A stretch of DNA of 18,268 bases. Source: a bacterium (GTDB lineage: Bacteria; Armatimonadota; Zipacnadia; Zipacnadales; Zipacnadaceae). Of the stretch, positions 1 through 5,546 are shown piece after piece. The translations under genes were made by a program, and so were the position numbers. The notes below the pieces were generated by a model that made no database searches, had not been told where the DNA came from, and saw only the letters and a list, made by a program, of their open reading frames with translations. The DNA lies in the NCBI GenBank assembly GCA_030607655.1, contig JAUWJN010000011.1, positions 1 through 18,268 on the forward strand, given 5' to 3'. Numbering within the stretch: position 1 is the first letter of the stretch; every line of letters begins with the position of its first letter.

Positions 1-931
1 CCTTGAGCAGGGCGCTTAGCTCCTGCGCCTGTGCGTCCAGGGCCGCCGCTTTGTCCTTGTATTCCGCTGCTTGGTCGAACTGCGTGAGCGTTTTCTTTTG
101 GGCGTCATAGCTCTCGGCCCTTTCCTGTAGGGATTCGATGTCTAGTATATCAGCAGTCAGAAGAGTTGCTTGGCATGCTCTCTGCTCCTGAAGCTCAGCA
201 ATCTTGGCATCTACGTAGTCAACACGCTCTTGGGCCTGTTCGCGCTGCTTATTATGTTCCTGCGCCTCGTGCAGTTCAGAGAAAATCTGCTCACTGCTCA
301 GGCCCCGGACCTCCTCAGGATCAAACCCCTCGGGCAAATCCTCCGACAGCTTCTGGGCGGCCGCCGCCGCTTCTTTTTTGTCGCGGTTCAGGTCCTTGCG
401 GTGTCCCGCCAGGGACTGTTCCAATTCAGTCAGAAACTGAAGGGGCGCTGCTTCGTAGTACACCCCTGGTCTCTCCACACCGCCGCCCAATGCCAGCTTC
501 TCTTCATCGGACAACTCCAGCGTTAGTAAGCCGAGCAGCACTTGGCTCTGCTCCGTGTCTTTCAGCGCCAGGAACTCGACGGGGTTGAAGCTGAAGGGGC
601 CGAAGAGTTTGTCAAGCTCACTCTGTGGCCGCTCAATGCTGCCGCCCCCCTTCCAGCTTACCTTCACGCGGCCCGCAGTCTGGCCCTGCTTGAACTTGCG
701 CTCTACCACGATGCGGTCGGTCTCGACCAGGAGCACGGCCTCGTCATCATCGTCATGCACCAATCGGGGCCGGTCTACATCGTTGGAGAACGCGGCTGCA
801 ATACCTTCGAGGACTGACGTTTTCCCCGCGCCGGTGCCGCCTGTGATTAGCGTCTGCTCACCAGGCTGAAAGGTAAGCTGCTCGATGCCGAGGAAGTTTT
901 TGATCTGGACCATTGCAATCTTCTGACTCAT
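1..931 (-). CDS. SMC/SbcC-like AAA ATPase, N-terminal part (cut by window edge)
   Basis: I translated this reading frame by hand; it stays open for 310 codons to base 1, so the C-terminal part is missing. The start ATG (929-931) has a GAGGTGG ribosome-binding site 8-9 bases upstream. Residues 31-38 read GGTGAGKT, a Walker A P-loop, after a beta-strand/glycine lead-in typical of RecF/SbcC/SMC-like ATPases. A segment near residues 110-130 (FGPFSFNPVEFLALKD) resembles the conserved FNPxEF stretch seen in phage SMC-like ATPases. From about residue 165 it becomes Gln/Glu/Ala-rich helix consistent with a coiled-coil arm; the Walker B and signature motifs would lie beyond the window. Known family members handle DNA ends in recombination and repair, often beside a nuclease; here an ERCC4 nuclease lies 1.5 kb upstream in the same direction. 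Family assignment is good, exact role inferred. Confidence 0.85.
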   Translation of the reverse strand, partial: MSQKIAMVQIKNFLGIEQLTFQPGEQTLITGGTGAGKTSVLEGIAAAFSNDVDRPRLVHDDDDEAVLLVETDRIVVERKFKQGQTAGRVKVSWKGGGSIERPQSELDKLFGPFSFNPVEFLALKDTEQSQVLLGLLTLELSDEEKLALGGGVERPGVYYEAAPLQFLTELEQSLAGHRKDLNRDKKEAAAAAQKLSEDLPEGFDPEEVRGLSSEQIFSELHEAQEHNKQREQAQERVDYVDAKIAELQEQRACQATLLTADILDIESLQERAESYDAQKKTLTQFDQAAEYKDKAAALDAQAQELSALLK

Positions 932-999
932 TGGATTGACCACCTCTGCTTGAATTGCTGACCGTGTTGAAGTCTTACCCAAAAGCGGGCGCGGCTAAA

Positions 1000-1581
1000 C
1001 TACTCCCCATTCGACACCCAGCGAAAGCGGTCGAGGAATATGCGATCAAGTTCGTTGCCTCGACGAAGCCAACGATACCCCACGTAGAATACCTTTTTCT
1101 TCCCAGACTGACTTCTGCGAATCTCCGTTACCGTTACATCCTCGCCGCCGTCTACCGGCCGCCATGCCTGGCCGACCTCAATCTGGCCGGGGTACTCGTC
1201 GGCGACAGCATCCCCGTTCGACAATTTGACTCCAGCATTACGCTCCCATTGTAGCTCTAAAGCTCTGGCAGTAGGGTCACTAGACCTATGCGCCCTCCGA
1301 TCCTCCACTGTTCGAGCGCACCACTCGTCTGCCAAGGCATCAGCAAGTCCATCGTTGTAGCCATAGCGCCGAATATCATCTGCACTGTGCGGTACAGCAT
1401 CCCGCGCCTTGTCCGCTGCCTCAAGCAACGGCGTATCTGCTAGGGCTTGTGAGGCAACCGCATGGCTGTGCTCACGCAAGCTCAGAATATCCTGCCGCAG
1501 TCGTGACTCTCTAATACTGATCACGGCGGTAACTCCCGCTAGTATTAGAATCGCTATCCACATTGTCGTCGTCTCCTTCAT
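1000..1581 (-). CDS. Membrane-anchored protein with C-terminal small beta domain, unknown function
   Basis: A 193-aa protein of unrecognised family. Residues 7-23 (WIAILILAGVTAVISIR) form one hydrophobic segment followed by positive charges, so the protein is probably anchored in the inner membrane by its N terminus. Residues 24-60 look helical. The last 60 residues (from QIEVGQAWRPVDGG) have the alternating pattern of a small SH3-like beta-barrel, of the kind found in small phage proteins; this is a resemblance only. The chosen start has GGAGGTG 9 bases upstream; a second ATG six codons in also has AAGGAG well spaced, so the true start could be 1563. It follows the 58-aa gene by 4 bases and is followed by a 68-base gap before the ATPase gene. 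Function unknown. Confidence 0.75.
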   Translation of the reverse strand: MKETTTMWIAILILAGVTAVISIRESRLRQDILSLREHSHAVASQALADTPLLEAADKARDAVPHSADDIRRYGYNDGLADALADEWCARTVEDRRAHRSSDPTARALELQWERNAGVKLSNGDAVADEYPGQIEVGQAWRPVDGGEDVTVTEIRRSQSGKKKVFYVGYRWLRRGNELDRIFLDRFRWVSNGE

Positions 1582-1585
1582 CTCA

Positions 1586-1762
1586 CTACACCTCCTCGGG
1601 ATAGAGTACCTGCAAGTCGCGCTCTCTCAGAAAGTCGGCGGCATCCTGCCAGTCGTCGCCCTTCCAGCCCTCGTCTTCGGCCCGCTGTAGAATGGCCTCG
1701 ATGTCAACGTGAGAATCTGGTTCGTTGAACTGACCGCGCTCGAACTGGGCGAAGGTGGTCAT
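1586..1762 (-). CDS. Small acidic protein (58 aa), unknown
   Basis: Found by translating the gap between the neighbouring genes. It begins MTTFAQFERGQFNEPD and ends YPEEV, 58 residues, Asp/Glu-rich with three helical stretches and two Trp residues. Its ATG overlaps the stop of the preceding 59-aa gene as ATGA (1759-1762), the usual sign of translational coupling, and GGATTAACGA precedes it. The next gene starts 4 bases after its stop, and the Shine-Dalgarno of that gene (GAGGAGGTG) lies in its last codons. No family recognised. It is supported by tight packing, coupled start and even amino-acid composition rather than by homology. Confidence 0.65.
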   Translation of the reverse strand: MTTFAQFERGQFNEPDSHVDIEAILQRAEDEGWKGDDWQDAADFLRERDLQVLYPEEV

Positions 1763-1938
1763 TCGTTAATCCTCTCCCTAATACCTTTAGCAGCGGCCTC
1801 CAGTGCATCGGGAAGCCAGTCTAACGGTTCTTCCCCCTCTACTATACGCCACTCAAACCACGGTTCTCCCTTGTCGCAGGAAGTGCTTACTGCTATGAGA
1901 GCCTGGCCCTGTATTGAAAAGTTGTTATCGGGGGTCAT
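1759..1938 (-). CDS. Small protein (59 aa), unknown
   Basis: A 59-residue reading frame starting MTPDNNFSIQGQALI and ending GIRERINE. The ATG overlaps the stop of the preceding gene as ATGA (1935-1938), with AAAGGA about 10 bases upstream, and its own stop overlaps the next start in the same way. The predicted pattern is a beta-hairpin (residues 12-35, containing WFEWRIVEGEE) followed by an amphipathic helix (43-58); this recalls single-strand, phage-type small domains but no family is recognised. It is likely a genuine coupled small gene in the operon; function unknown. Confidence 0.65.
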   Translation of the reverse strand: MTPDNNFSIQGQALIAVSTSCDKGEPWFEWRIVEGEEPLDWLPDALEAAAKGIRERINE

Positions 1939-2237
1939 TTGCCATCATTCCTTTTATCGGGCCAGCCGCAGAGTTCTTCGTCCCGCATAAAATACAGGCA
2001 AGTTATAGTAGCTATTTCGTTAGCTGTCATGCGTCCATCACTGCATAGGCAGCACCGATGTCGTATCACGCTGGGAGGATTATCCATAACCTCCCGAAAG
2101 CTCCTTGGCCCAAACAGGCGCTCCATTAGCACCTCGATCAGCGACAGCATCTTCTCCATCTGTACGGCCTGCCCCGCGATTATTGACCACAGTTCAGCCG
2201 TCTCGTTGGGGACTTCAATCTTCGTTTGCTCGGCCAT
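1935..2237 (-). CDS. Small helical protein with Cys cluster, unknown
   Basis: A 100-aa protein. Residues 10-43 form one long amphipathic helix (NETAELWSIIAGQAVQMEKM), likely a coiled coil or dimerisation helix. The C-terminal half holds Cys62, Cys63, Cys65, Cys80 and Cys90, which could bind a metal, although no standard zinc-ribbon spacing is evident. AAGGAG lies 8 bases before the ATG. It overlaps the previous gene by 23 bases and the next by 4 (ATGA), so it sits in a translationally coupled run of small genes. No family recognised. Confidence 0.7.
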   Translation of the reverse strand: MAEQTKIEVPNETAELWSIIAGQAVQMEKMLSLIEVLMERLFGPRSFREVMDNPPSVIRHRCCLCSDGRMTANEIATITCLYFMRDEELCGWPDKRNDGK

Positions 2238-2466
2238 CTCGAAAGCTCCTTCTTCCTAATTCTTTGAGCGCGTTTCGGACAATCGCTTTCACGTCGGCAA
2301 CCATAGTGTTGTAGACAGGCCTCTCAAATGAGTAGTCACACCACTCAATCTGCCGCTCGACTGCATCCTTCTGGGTAACATCGCTTAGGTTACAATCACT
2401 GTGGACTGCCTTGTAGAGCCGTGCGGCCAACACTAATGTAGAGTGCTCGTCAACCATTCCGGCCAT
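2215..2466 (-). CDS. Small helical protein (83 aa), unknown
   Basis: An 83-aa, mostly helical protein beginning MAGMVDEHSTLVLAARLYKA. An AGGAGG Shine-Dalgarno lies 8 bases before the ATG, inside the end of the nuclease gene, which it overlaps by 17 bases. A second in-frame ATG three codons in (2457) is an alternative start but is less well placed relative to the AGGAGG. Composition is mixed-charge and soluble, with no membrane segment. No family recognised; co-transcription with the ERCC4 nuclease and the coupled small genes suggests a DNA-metabolism accessory role, which is only inference. Confidence 0.7.
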   Translation of the reverse strand: MAGMVDEHSTLVLAARLYKAVHSDCNLSDVTQKDAVERQIEWCDYSFERPVYNTMVADVKAIVRNALKELGRRSFRDGRANED

Positions 2467-3124
2467 CTTCGTCGCCTCCTAGAAACTTGTAAATATCTGC
2501 GCCAGCGCTCGGACCTGCTTCCTCCGCCAACTCGCTCTCTGATATTACCCATCGCATCGGTACGCCAAACCTATTGTAGATTTTTGTCGCCCGCACTAGC
2601 CCGCATTTGGGGATGCCTTGCAGGAAACGGATCCCATAAGGGATGGGTTCCGGGCTGTAGTAGGCGCGGCCCAGTACGCTGCTGTGGCGCTTCTTCGCGT
2701 AATACTTCTGGAGACTGTGCAGCCGGCGGGCTGTGTCGGCGTGGTCGCGGGACGTGGTGACAATGAAGCGACGCTGCTGGATCGTGCCGAGCGCGTTCCG
2801 CAAGCCGTCAAGTGTCCACCCTGCACGGAAAGGATGGGTGCCGTCTTCATTCCAGGCTTCCTGCCCCTCGACAAGTACGATGCCGATGTCTACTGCCTGC
2901 GACAGGCGCGTGAGTTCATCATTCAAGCGCCCGTCACGATAGCTTGCTATCAAGTCGGCCTCGGTTTTGCGCTGGACGCCTATACTGAGTGGCTCGTCTT
3001 CCCACACGCCCTGGAAGGTATAGTCAGCGCCGAGACCTTCCGGCGCGATGTGGACCTTGACCATACAGAGCTTGGCGAGGGCGACCCTGATGTCTTCAGG
3101 TTCTTGGGGGCTGGCGATTATCAT
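2450..3124 (-). CDS. ERCC4 (XPF/Mus81-type) nuclease with helix-hairpin-helix
   Basis: A 224-aa protein that matches the layout of the ERCC4 nuclease domain: a central strand/motif IGVQRKTEADL (residues 48-58), then SYRDGRLNDELTRL (61-74) and the strand IGIVLVEG (80-87). XPF/Mus81 nucleases cut branched or flap DNA using a (V/I)ERKxxxD motif; here Arg52, Lys53 and Asp57 are present but the Glu is Gln51 (codon CAG). The C-terminal part (164-187, GIRFLQGIPKCGLVRATKIY) reads as a helix-hairpin-helix DNA-binding motif, as in XPF-family proteins. The start at 3124 overlaps the preceding gene by 29 bases and has only a weak ribosome-binding site (GGGATAGAAG), but an internal ATG at 3064 would cut into the domain. 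Probable role in phage recombination, repair or branched-DNA resolution. Alternatively, if Gln51 disables cutting, it could be structural or DNA-binding only. Confidence 0.8.
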   Translation of the reverse strand: MIIASPQEPEDIRVALAKLCMVKVHIAPEGLGADYTFQGVWEDEPLSIGVQRKTEADLIASYRDGRLNDELTRLSQAVDIGIVLVEGQEAWNEDGTHPFRAGWTLDGLRNALGTIQQRRFIVTTSRDHADTARRLHSLQKYYAKKRHSSVLGRAYYSPEPIPYGIRFLQGIPKCGLVRATKIYNRFGVPMRWVISESELAEEAGPSAGADIYKFLGGDEDGRNG

Positions 3125-3443
3125 TGGCTTCTATCCCGCGCATCATACAGGGGAAAGGAGTCCCAAAATTGAACAGGTTGTCTAAGACAGGGCAGACCTC
3201 GGGCTCACCGTGTGGGCAGATGGATTGCTTAGTAAGCTCGTCGTCACGCACCACTAGACTACTGGCGATATGGTAGGGACAGTCCTCGTGGCCGCAGTCA
3301 TCGTAGCAGCCACAGCGTAGTAGGGGCGAAGACCGCCTGGGTATGTAGCCTAACTCCCCTTGGTCAACTCGACCATCCGGGAGTGTTGCTCGTTCCTCTT
3401 CAACTATCACTAGTATCTCTTCGCCGCAGATTTCACACTTCAT
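3096..3443 (-). CDS. Cys-rich putative zinc-binding protein (115 aa)
   Basis: Nine cysteines in 115 residues: CEIC at 3-6, a cluster CGCYDDCGHEDCPYH at 44-58, then Cys76, Cys84 and Cys99, plus several His. The N-terminal MKCEICGEEI has the look of half a zinc ribbon, and the middle cluster could bind one or two further metals. Its ATG overlaps the stop of the previous 58-aa gene by 4 bases (3440-3443), and its C terminus overlaps the nuclease start by 29 bases, with the last residues (EANDNRQPPRT) lying in the shared DNA. No defined family recognised; a zinc-dependent DNA- or protein-binding accessory is the most likely class. Disulfide use is less likely because there is no signal peptide. 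Confidence 0.7.
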   Translation of the reverse strand: MKCEICGEEILVIVEEERATLPDGRVDQGELGYIPRRSSPLLRCGCYDDCGHEDCPYHIASSLVVRDDELTKQSICPHGEPEVCPVLDNLFNFGTPFPCMMRGIEANDNRQPPRT

Positions 3444-3616
3444 TTTCGCGCCTCATCTCGCGCCTGTATCTCTTCGGCTTCATCCTTCCCAATAGACACC
3501 GGCTCGAAACCTTTGATTTCGCGGTTCGTGACAGGGCAGACCAACTTCCCTTTGTAAACGTGGAAGTCCTCACAGTGGGGGCACCAAATTGCGCGGCGCT
3601 TTGCTTTACTCGACAT
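3440..3616 (-). CDS. Small zinc-ribbon-like protein (58 aa)
   Basis: A 58-aa basic-to-acidic protein starting MSSKAKRRAIWCPHCEDFHV. The CPHC knuckle (Cys12, Cys15) with Cys27 in KLVCPV fits a short zinc ribbon using His or a partner for the fourth ligand. I chose the ATG at 3614-3616 rather than upstream in-frame starts because AGGG sits 8 bases before it and it overlaps the endolysin stop by only 11 bases; a start at 3694 would bury 90 bases in the endolysin gene. The C-terminal third is charged helix. Coupled to the next gene through ATGA. Function unknown; small zinc ribbons of this kind are common in phages. Confidence 0.65.
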   Translation of the reverse strand: MSSKAKRRAIWCPHCEDFHVYKGKLVCPVTNREIKGFEPVSIGKDEAEEIQARDEARK

Positions 3617-4343
3617 AGAGCTTGCCCTGGTCTTCGATGTGGTCACCGTTCTCGCACAGCCTACGGATGCCAGCGGGCAATTCAAACTCAGCAAGCATAT
3701 CTCCGGTTACCCAGTGGACAACCTTGATTGCCTGGCCGGTGCCATACCCCAGGGGCGGCATACCGAGTGCTTCACGGATGGTCTCGATATAGCGGTGCTC
3801 GTCCTTACTGAGCCCGCCCTCCAGAATTTTGACCGTTAGCTCCGTGGCCTCAAAGTGCATCGGGTCAAGGTACTTCGTGTTCCAGTCACCGCCCCAAGTG
3901 AACCCCCAGGCATTGAAGAAGGGGGCCAGCGCCTCCAGGCTCGGAGCTACCTCGTGTGCAGCGCAGTGAAAATTAGTGCGGCCCGTCTTCACAATCTCGG
4001 TGTCATCTGAGGCGAGAAAGTGGTGGACGTTCAGATCGATGGCGATGCCCCAGCTATGCGGGCTAGCGGCACTGCCGCCTCGGACCTTGCGACAGCAATA
4101 GGTGCCGCCATAATCTGACAGGTCAATGAGGTGGTCTATACCGGCGGCGGCAATGCTCAGCAGGACTTCTCGAAACGCCTCCGCAACGCGCTTGTGGACA
4201 TAGACTCGCCGGAGTCGGGGGACTTCGACGGTGGTGAGACCTGCGGCGTCACATCGTTTCCCGAACCAATGGCTGACATACCCGGGACCTTTCCGCCAAG
4301 AGCTTCGGACAAGGGGCTTAATGAGCGCGTTTCTGATTGGCAC
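3606..4343 (-). CDS. Endolysin, M15-family (VanY/L-Ala-D-Glu type) peptidase
   Basis: A 245-aa peptidoglycan peptidase. The zinc-binding signature of family M15 is clear: SPHSWGIAIDLN with His96 and Asp103, and DPMHFE with Asp160, His163 and Glu165, the spacing seen in Peptidase_M15_4 endolysins that cut peptide cross-bridges at the end of infection. The catalytic domain spans roughly residues 40-168; the last 65 residues form a separate region (with IKVVHWVTGDMLAEFELPAG) of unknown role, perhaps wall-binding. The start is GTG at 4341-4343: it is the only usable start codon before the domain and has GGAGG 10 bases upstream. That places the first 187 bases inside the preceding gene in a different frame. 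No signal peptide or membrane segment, so release depends on the holin encoded 1.6 kb upstream. Confidence 0.92.
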   Translation of the reverse strand: MPIRNALIKPLVRSSWRKGPGYVSHWFGKRCDAAGLTTVEVPRLRRVYVHKRVAEAFREVLLSIAAAGIDHLIDLSDYGGTYCCRKVRGGSAASPHSWGIAIDLNVHHFLASDDTEIVKTGRTNFHCAAHEVAPSLEALAPFFNAWGFTWGGDWNTKYLDPMHFEATELTVKILEGGLSKDEHRYIETIREALGMPPLGYGTGQAIKVVHWVTGDMLAEFELPAGIRRLCENGDHIEDQGKLYVE

Positions 4344-4510
4344 TCTGCAATCGCCTCCAAGGTTTCAGCTTGTGCGTGTAGTTGAATAGCCGTCTCTCTG
4401 AGTACGGCACGGTCAAGCTGCGGCTTATCTGCTAGCCTCAGCAGCCGCTGGGCCATCTTCCAGGTCTCGTAGATAACATAGGAATATTGGTCTTGCGATA
4501 GCGATTTCAT
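4157..4510 (-). CDS. Small helical protein whose C-terminal half overprints the endolysin gene
   Basis: A 117-aa protein from the ATG at 4508-4510, which follows the previous stop by one base (TGATATG). Residues 1-58 (MKSLSQDQYSYVIYETWKMA onward) are a credible helical domain. The remaining 60 residues (SLSPLSEALGGKVPGMSAIG onward) lie entirely in the 187 bases shared with the endolysin and are Ser/Pro/Gly-rich and poorly ordered, as expected of a tail read in a frame selected for another protein. Longer in-frame starts (to 4576) would overlap the previous gene by 65 bases and lack a better ribosome-binding site. No family recognised. It may have arisen by loss of an earlier stop codon, or the overlap may couple its translation to the endolysin. 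Confidence 0.6.
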   Translation of the reverse strand: MKSLSQDQYSYVIYETWKMAQRLLRLADKPQLDRAVLRETAIQLHAQAETLEAIAECQSETRSLSPLSEALGGKVPGMSAIGSGNDVTPQVSPPSKSPDSGESMSTSALRRRFEKSC

Positions 4511-4511
4511 A

Positions 4512-4898
4512 TCAGTTAGGTGATACCCGTTTCCCTCGGCGCCTAAACCTCGCCATCTTTTCCTCAGGATCATCAATCACGTTGCGCCTTTCCCACTCGG
4601 CCATCAATAGCGGGCAATCGCAGATGTGGGAGTGTTCCATCAGCTTCTTCAAGGCGTCGTCGGTTAAGCAGCCAGGAAACTCATCACAGGACTCAGGGCG
4701 CACGGGGTTGTCGTAAATGGCGCAGAGCCTGTGGCCGTTGCCGTCGCGAGGCAACAGATAGCGACACTCGGCACTCCGTCCGCTATACCCAACCGACTTA
4801 CGCAGCCAGCGGTTGTTCTCCGCGCTGCCGCCGATCAGTTCTTCGGGGCGTGTGGCGATACAGCATTTCCCGCACCGTTGGCACTCAGTCATCATCAT
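4512..4898 (-). CDS. YkgJ-family CxxCxxCC metal-chelating protein
   Basis: A 128-aa cytosolic protein with the hallmark of the YkgJ (zinc/iron-chelating CxxCxxCC) family: CQRCGKCC at residues 6-13, then CRYLLP (45), CAIYDNPVRPESCDEFPG (59-76) with the typical Cys-IY-xxRPxxC-FP pattern. Family members in bacteria are thought to bind a zinc or iron-sulfur centre, but their reaction is largely unknown. Three tandem ATGs (4898, 4895, 4892) are possible starts; the third is 8 bases from the AAAGG ribosome-binding site and may be the real one. That ribosome-binding site is part of a small hairpin directly behind a terminator-like structure. It is the first gene after the terminator and is followed one base later by the next gene. 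A YkgJ protein in a phage lysis region is uncommon. Confidence 0.85.
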   Translation of the reverse strand: MMMTECQRCGKCCIATRPEELIGGSAENNRWLRKSVGYSGRSAECRYLLPRDGNGHRLCAIYDNPVRPESCDEFPGCLTDDALKKLMEHSHICDCPLLMAEWERRNVIDDPEEKMARFRRRGKRVSPN

Positions 4899-4900
4899 CG

Positions 4901-4913
4901 CCTTTCAAAAAGG
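4901..4913 (-). promoter_or_regulatory. Small hairpin enclosing the YkgJ-gene ribosome-binding site
   Basis: Read on the minus strand, CCTTT-TTG-AAAGG folds into a 5-base-pair stem with a 3-base loop, and AAAGG is the only plausible Shine-Dalgarno of the downstream gene. The CCTTT arm overlaps the T-run of the adjoining terminator-like hairpin, so the two structures share bases. This could lower or gate translation of the YkgJ-like gene. It is seen directly as sequence complementarity; function is inference and such a short stem may be marginal. Confidence 0.4.
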
Positions 4914-4945
4914 TGGCCCCGCCTACGGGGGGAATAGACGGGGCC
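4907..4945 (-). terminator. Rho-independent terminator-like hairpin
   Basis: On the minus strand GGCCCCG (4939-4945) pairs with CGGGGCC (4915-4921), a 7-base-pair all-G/C stem with a 17-base loop, followed by ACC and five T residues (4907-4911). It lies in the 82-base gap after the exported-protein gene, the largest gap in the window, which fits an end of the late operon. The loop is longer than in ideal terminators and the T-run short, so it may be leaky. It directly abuts the next gene's ribosome-binding site, with no room for a promoter between. Confidence 0.6.
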
Positions 4946-4980
4946 GGGGCGCTGAGGTGGTCAGTCCCAGCAAGGTAGCC

Positions 4981-5340
4981 CTAGTTGATTGCTACGGTAA
5001 TTCCGACCCCGCCTTCAAGGCCCCAGTCGTCAGTCTCCCAATCCCAGCCGTATGCTATCCAGCCGAAGTTGATGTTCTCGAAGATGGGGATGCTGAGTAC
5101 AATCGGGACATTCACGCCCGCGCCAAAAACAGCGGCAGTGTTTCCAACTGCCACCATTGGGCCCAGGCTAATGTCATACTCTGGCACCTGAATCGCCGGC
5201 CAGAAAATGCCGCCGGCTGCGCCCATCGTGCCCAGCAGACCGTTGACCTCAATCTTCTGGGGGACGATCTCGATGTCGCCCGCGACGGCGGGTAGAGCGG
5301 CCAGACAAAGCAGCAACGATACTACTACGAGTCCTCGCAT
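4981..5340 (-). CDS. Exported protein with signal peptide, possibly beta-rich
   Basis: A 119-aa protein. Residues 1-21 (MRGLVVVSLLLCLAALPAVA, then G) are a classic Sec signal peptide: Arg near the N terminus, a long hydrophobic core, and an AVA/GD signal peptidase I site. There is a Cys at 12 but no lipobox, so it is not predicted to be a lipoprotein. The mature part is rich in Gly and alternating hydrophobic residues (MVAVGNTAAVFGAGVNVPIV, INFGWIAYGWDWE, GGVGITVAIN), suggesting amphipathic beta-strands; it ends in Asn rather than the aromatic residue usual for outer-membrane barrels. AGGAGGTG lies 8 bases before the ATG, and it overlaps the previous gene by 16 bases. Between holin and endolysin it could assist outer-membrane disruption, or change the infected cell surface; a spanin is unlikely without lipobox or coiled coil. 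Specific function unknown. Confidence 0.7.
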   Translation of the reverse strand: MRGLVVVSLLLCLAALPAVAGDIEIVPQKIEVNGLLGTMGAAGGIFWPAIQVPEYDISLGPMVAVGNTAAVFGAGVNVPIVLSIPIFENINFGWIAYGWDWETDDWGLEGGVGITVAIN

Positions 5341-5546
5341 TGTGGTGTCACCTCCTGTTCTGTGTAATAGAAGTCAACGTGACTCATGTTGAACATCCAG
5401 TTGTTGGCAGAAGATTTTATCCGTAACCAGTGAAGATCTGGATCGCAGGTCCCATCAGCACGTACCGAGGAGACCATTGCGGGTGTTTCAGCATCCTCAA
5501 TCTTTACGACCCGTTCCTGCCCCACGACTTTCACGAATATCGTCAT
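5325..5546 (-). CDS. Small protein (73 aa), unknown
   Basis: A 73-aa protein beginning MTIFVKVVGQERVVKIEDAE. The ATG overlaps the previous stop as TAATG (5544-5548), so translation is probably by re-initiation; AAGGAG lies 14 bases upstream, rather far. An upstream in-frame start would add 15 basic residues read from the previous gene and is less likely. The N-terminal half predicts two beta-strands, and the second half contains aromatic residues (WMFNMSHVDFYYTEQE) like a small beta-barrel or beta-sandwich. No family recognised; it lies in the lysis/accessory region. Confidence 0.65.
   Translation of the reverse strand: MTIFVKVVGQERVVKIEDAETPAMVSSVRADGTCDPDLHWLRIKSSANNWMFNMSHVDFYYTEQEVTPQCEDS

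Noticed and set aside
166..869. Several overlapping plus-strand frames of 90-140 codons
   Set aside because: All are antisense to the open SMC-like ATPase frame, which has a Walker A motif and a good ribosome-binding site.
955..1254. 99-codon plus-strand open frame starting in the gap at 932-999
   Set aside because: Almost all of it is antisense to the membrane-anchored protein gene; no ribosome-binding site and no recognisable domain.
2618..3172. 184-codon plus-strand open frame
   Set aside because: It lies opposite the ERCC4 nuclease gene, shows no family features, and would be the only plus-strand gene; it is an antisense shadow.
4981..5340. Spanin or lipoprotein identity for the exported protein
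   Set aside because: Cys12 is preceded by Leu, so there is no lipobox, and the mature part lacks coiled coil or Pro-rich spacer.
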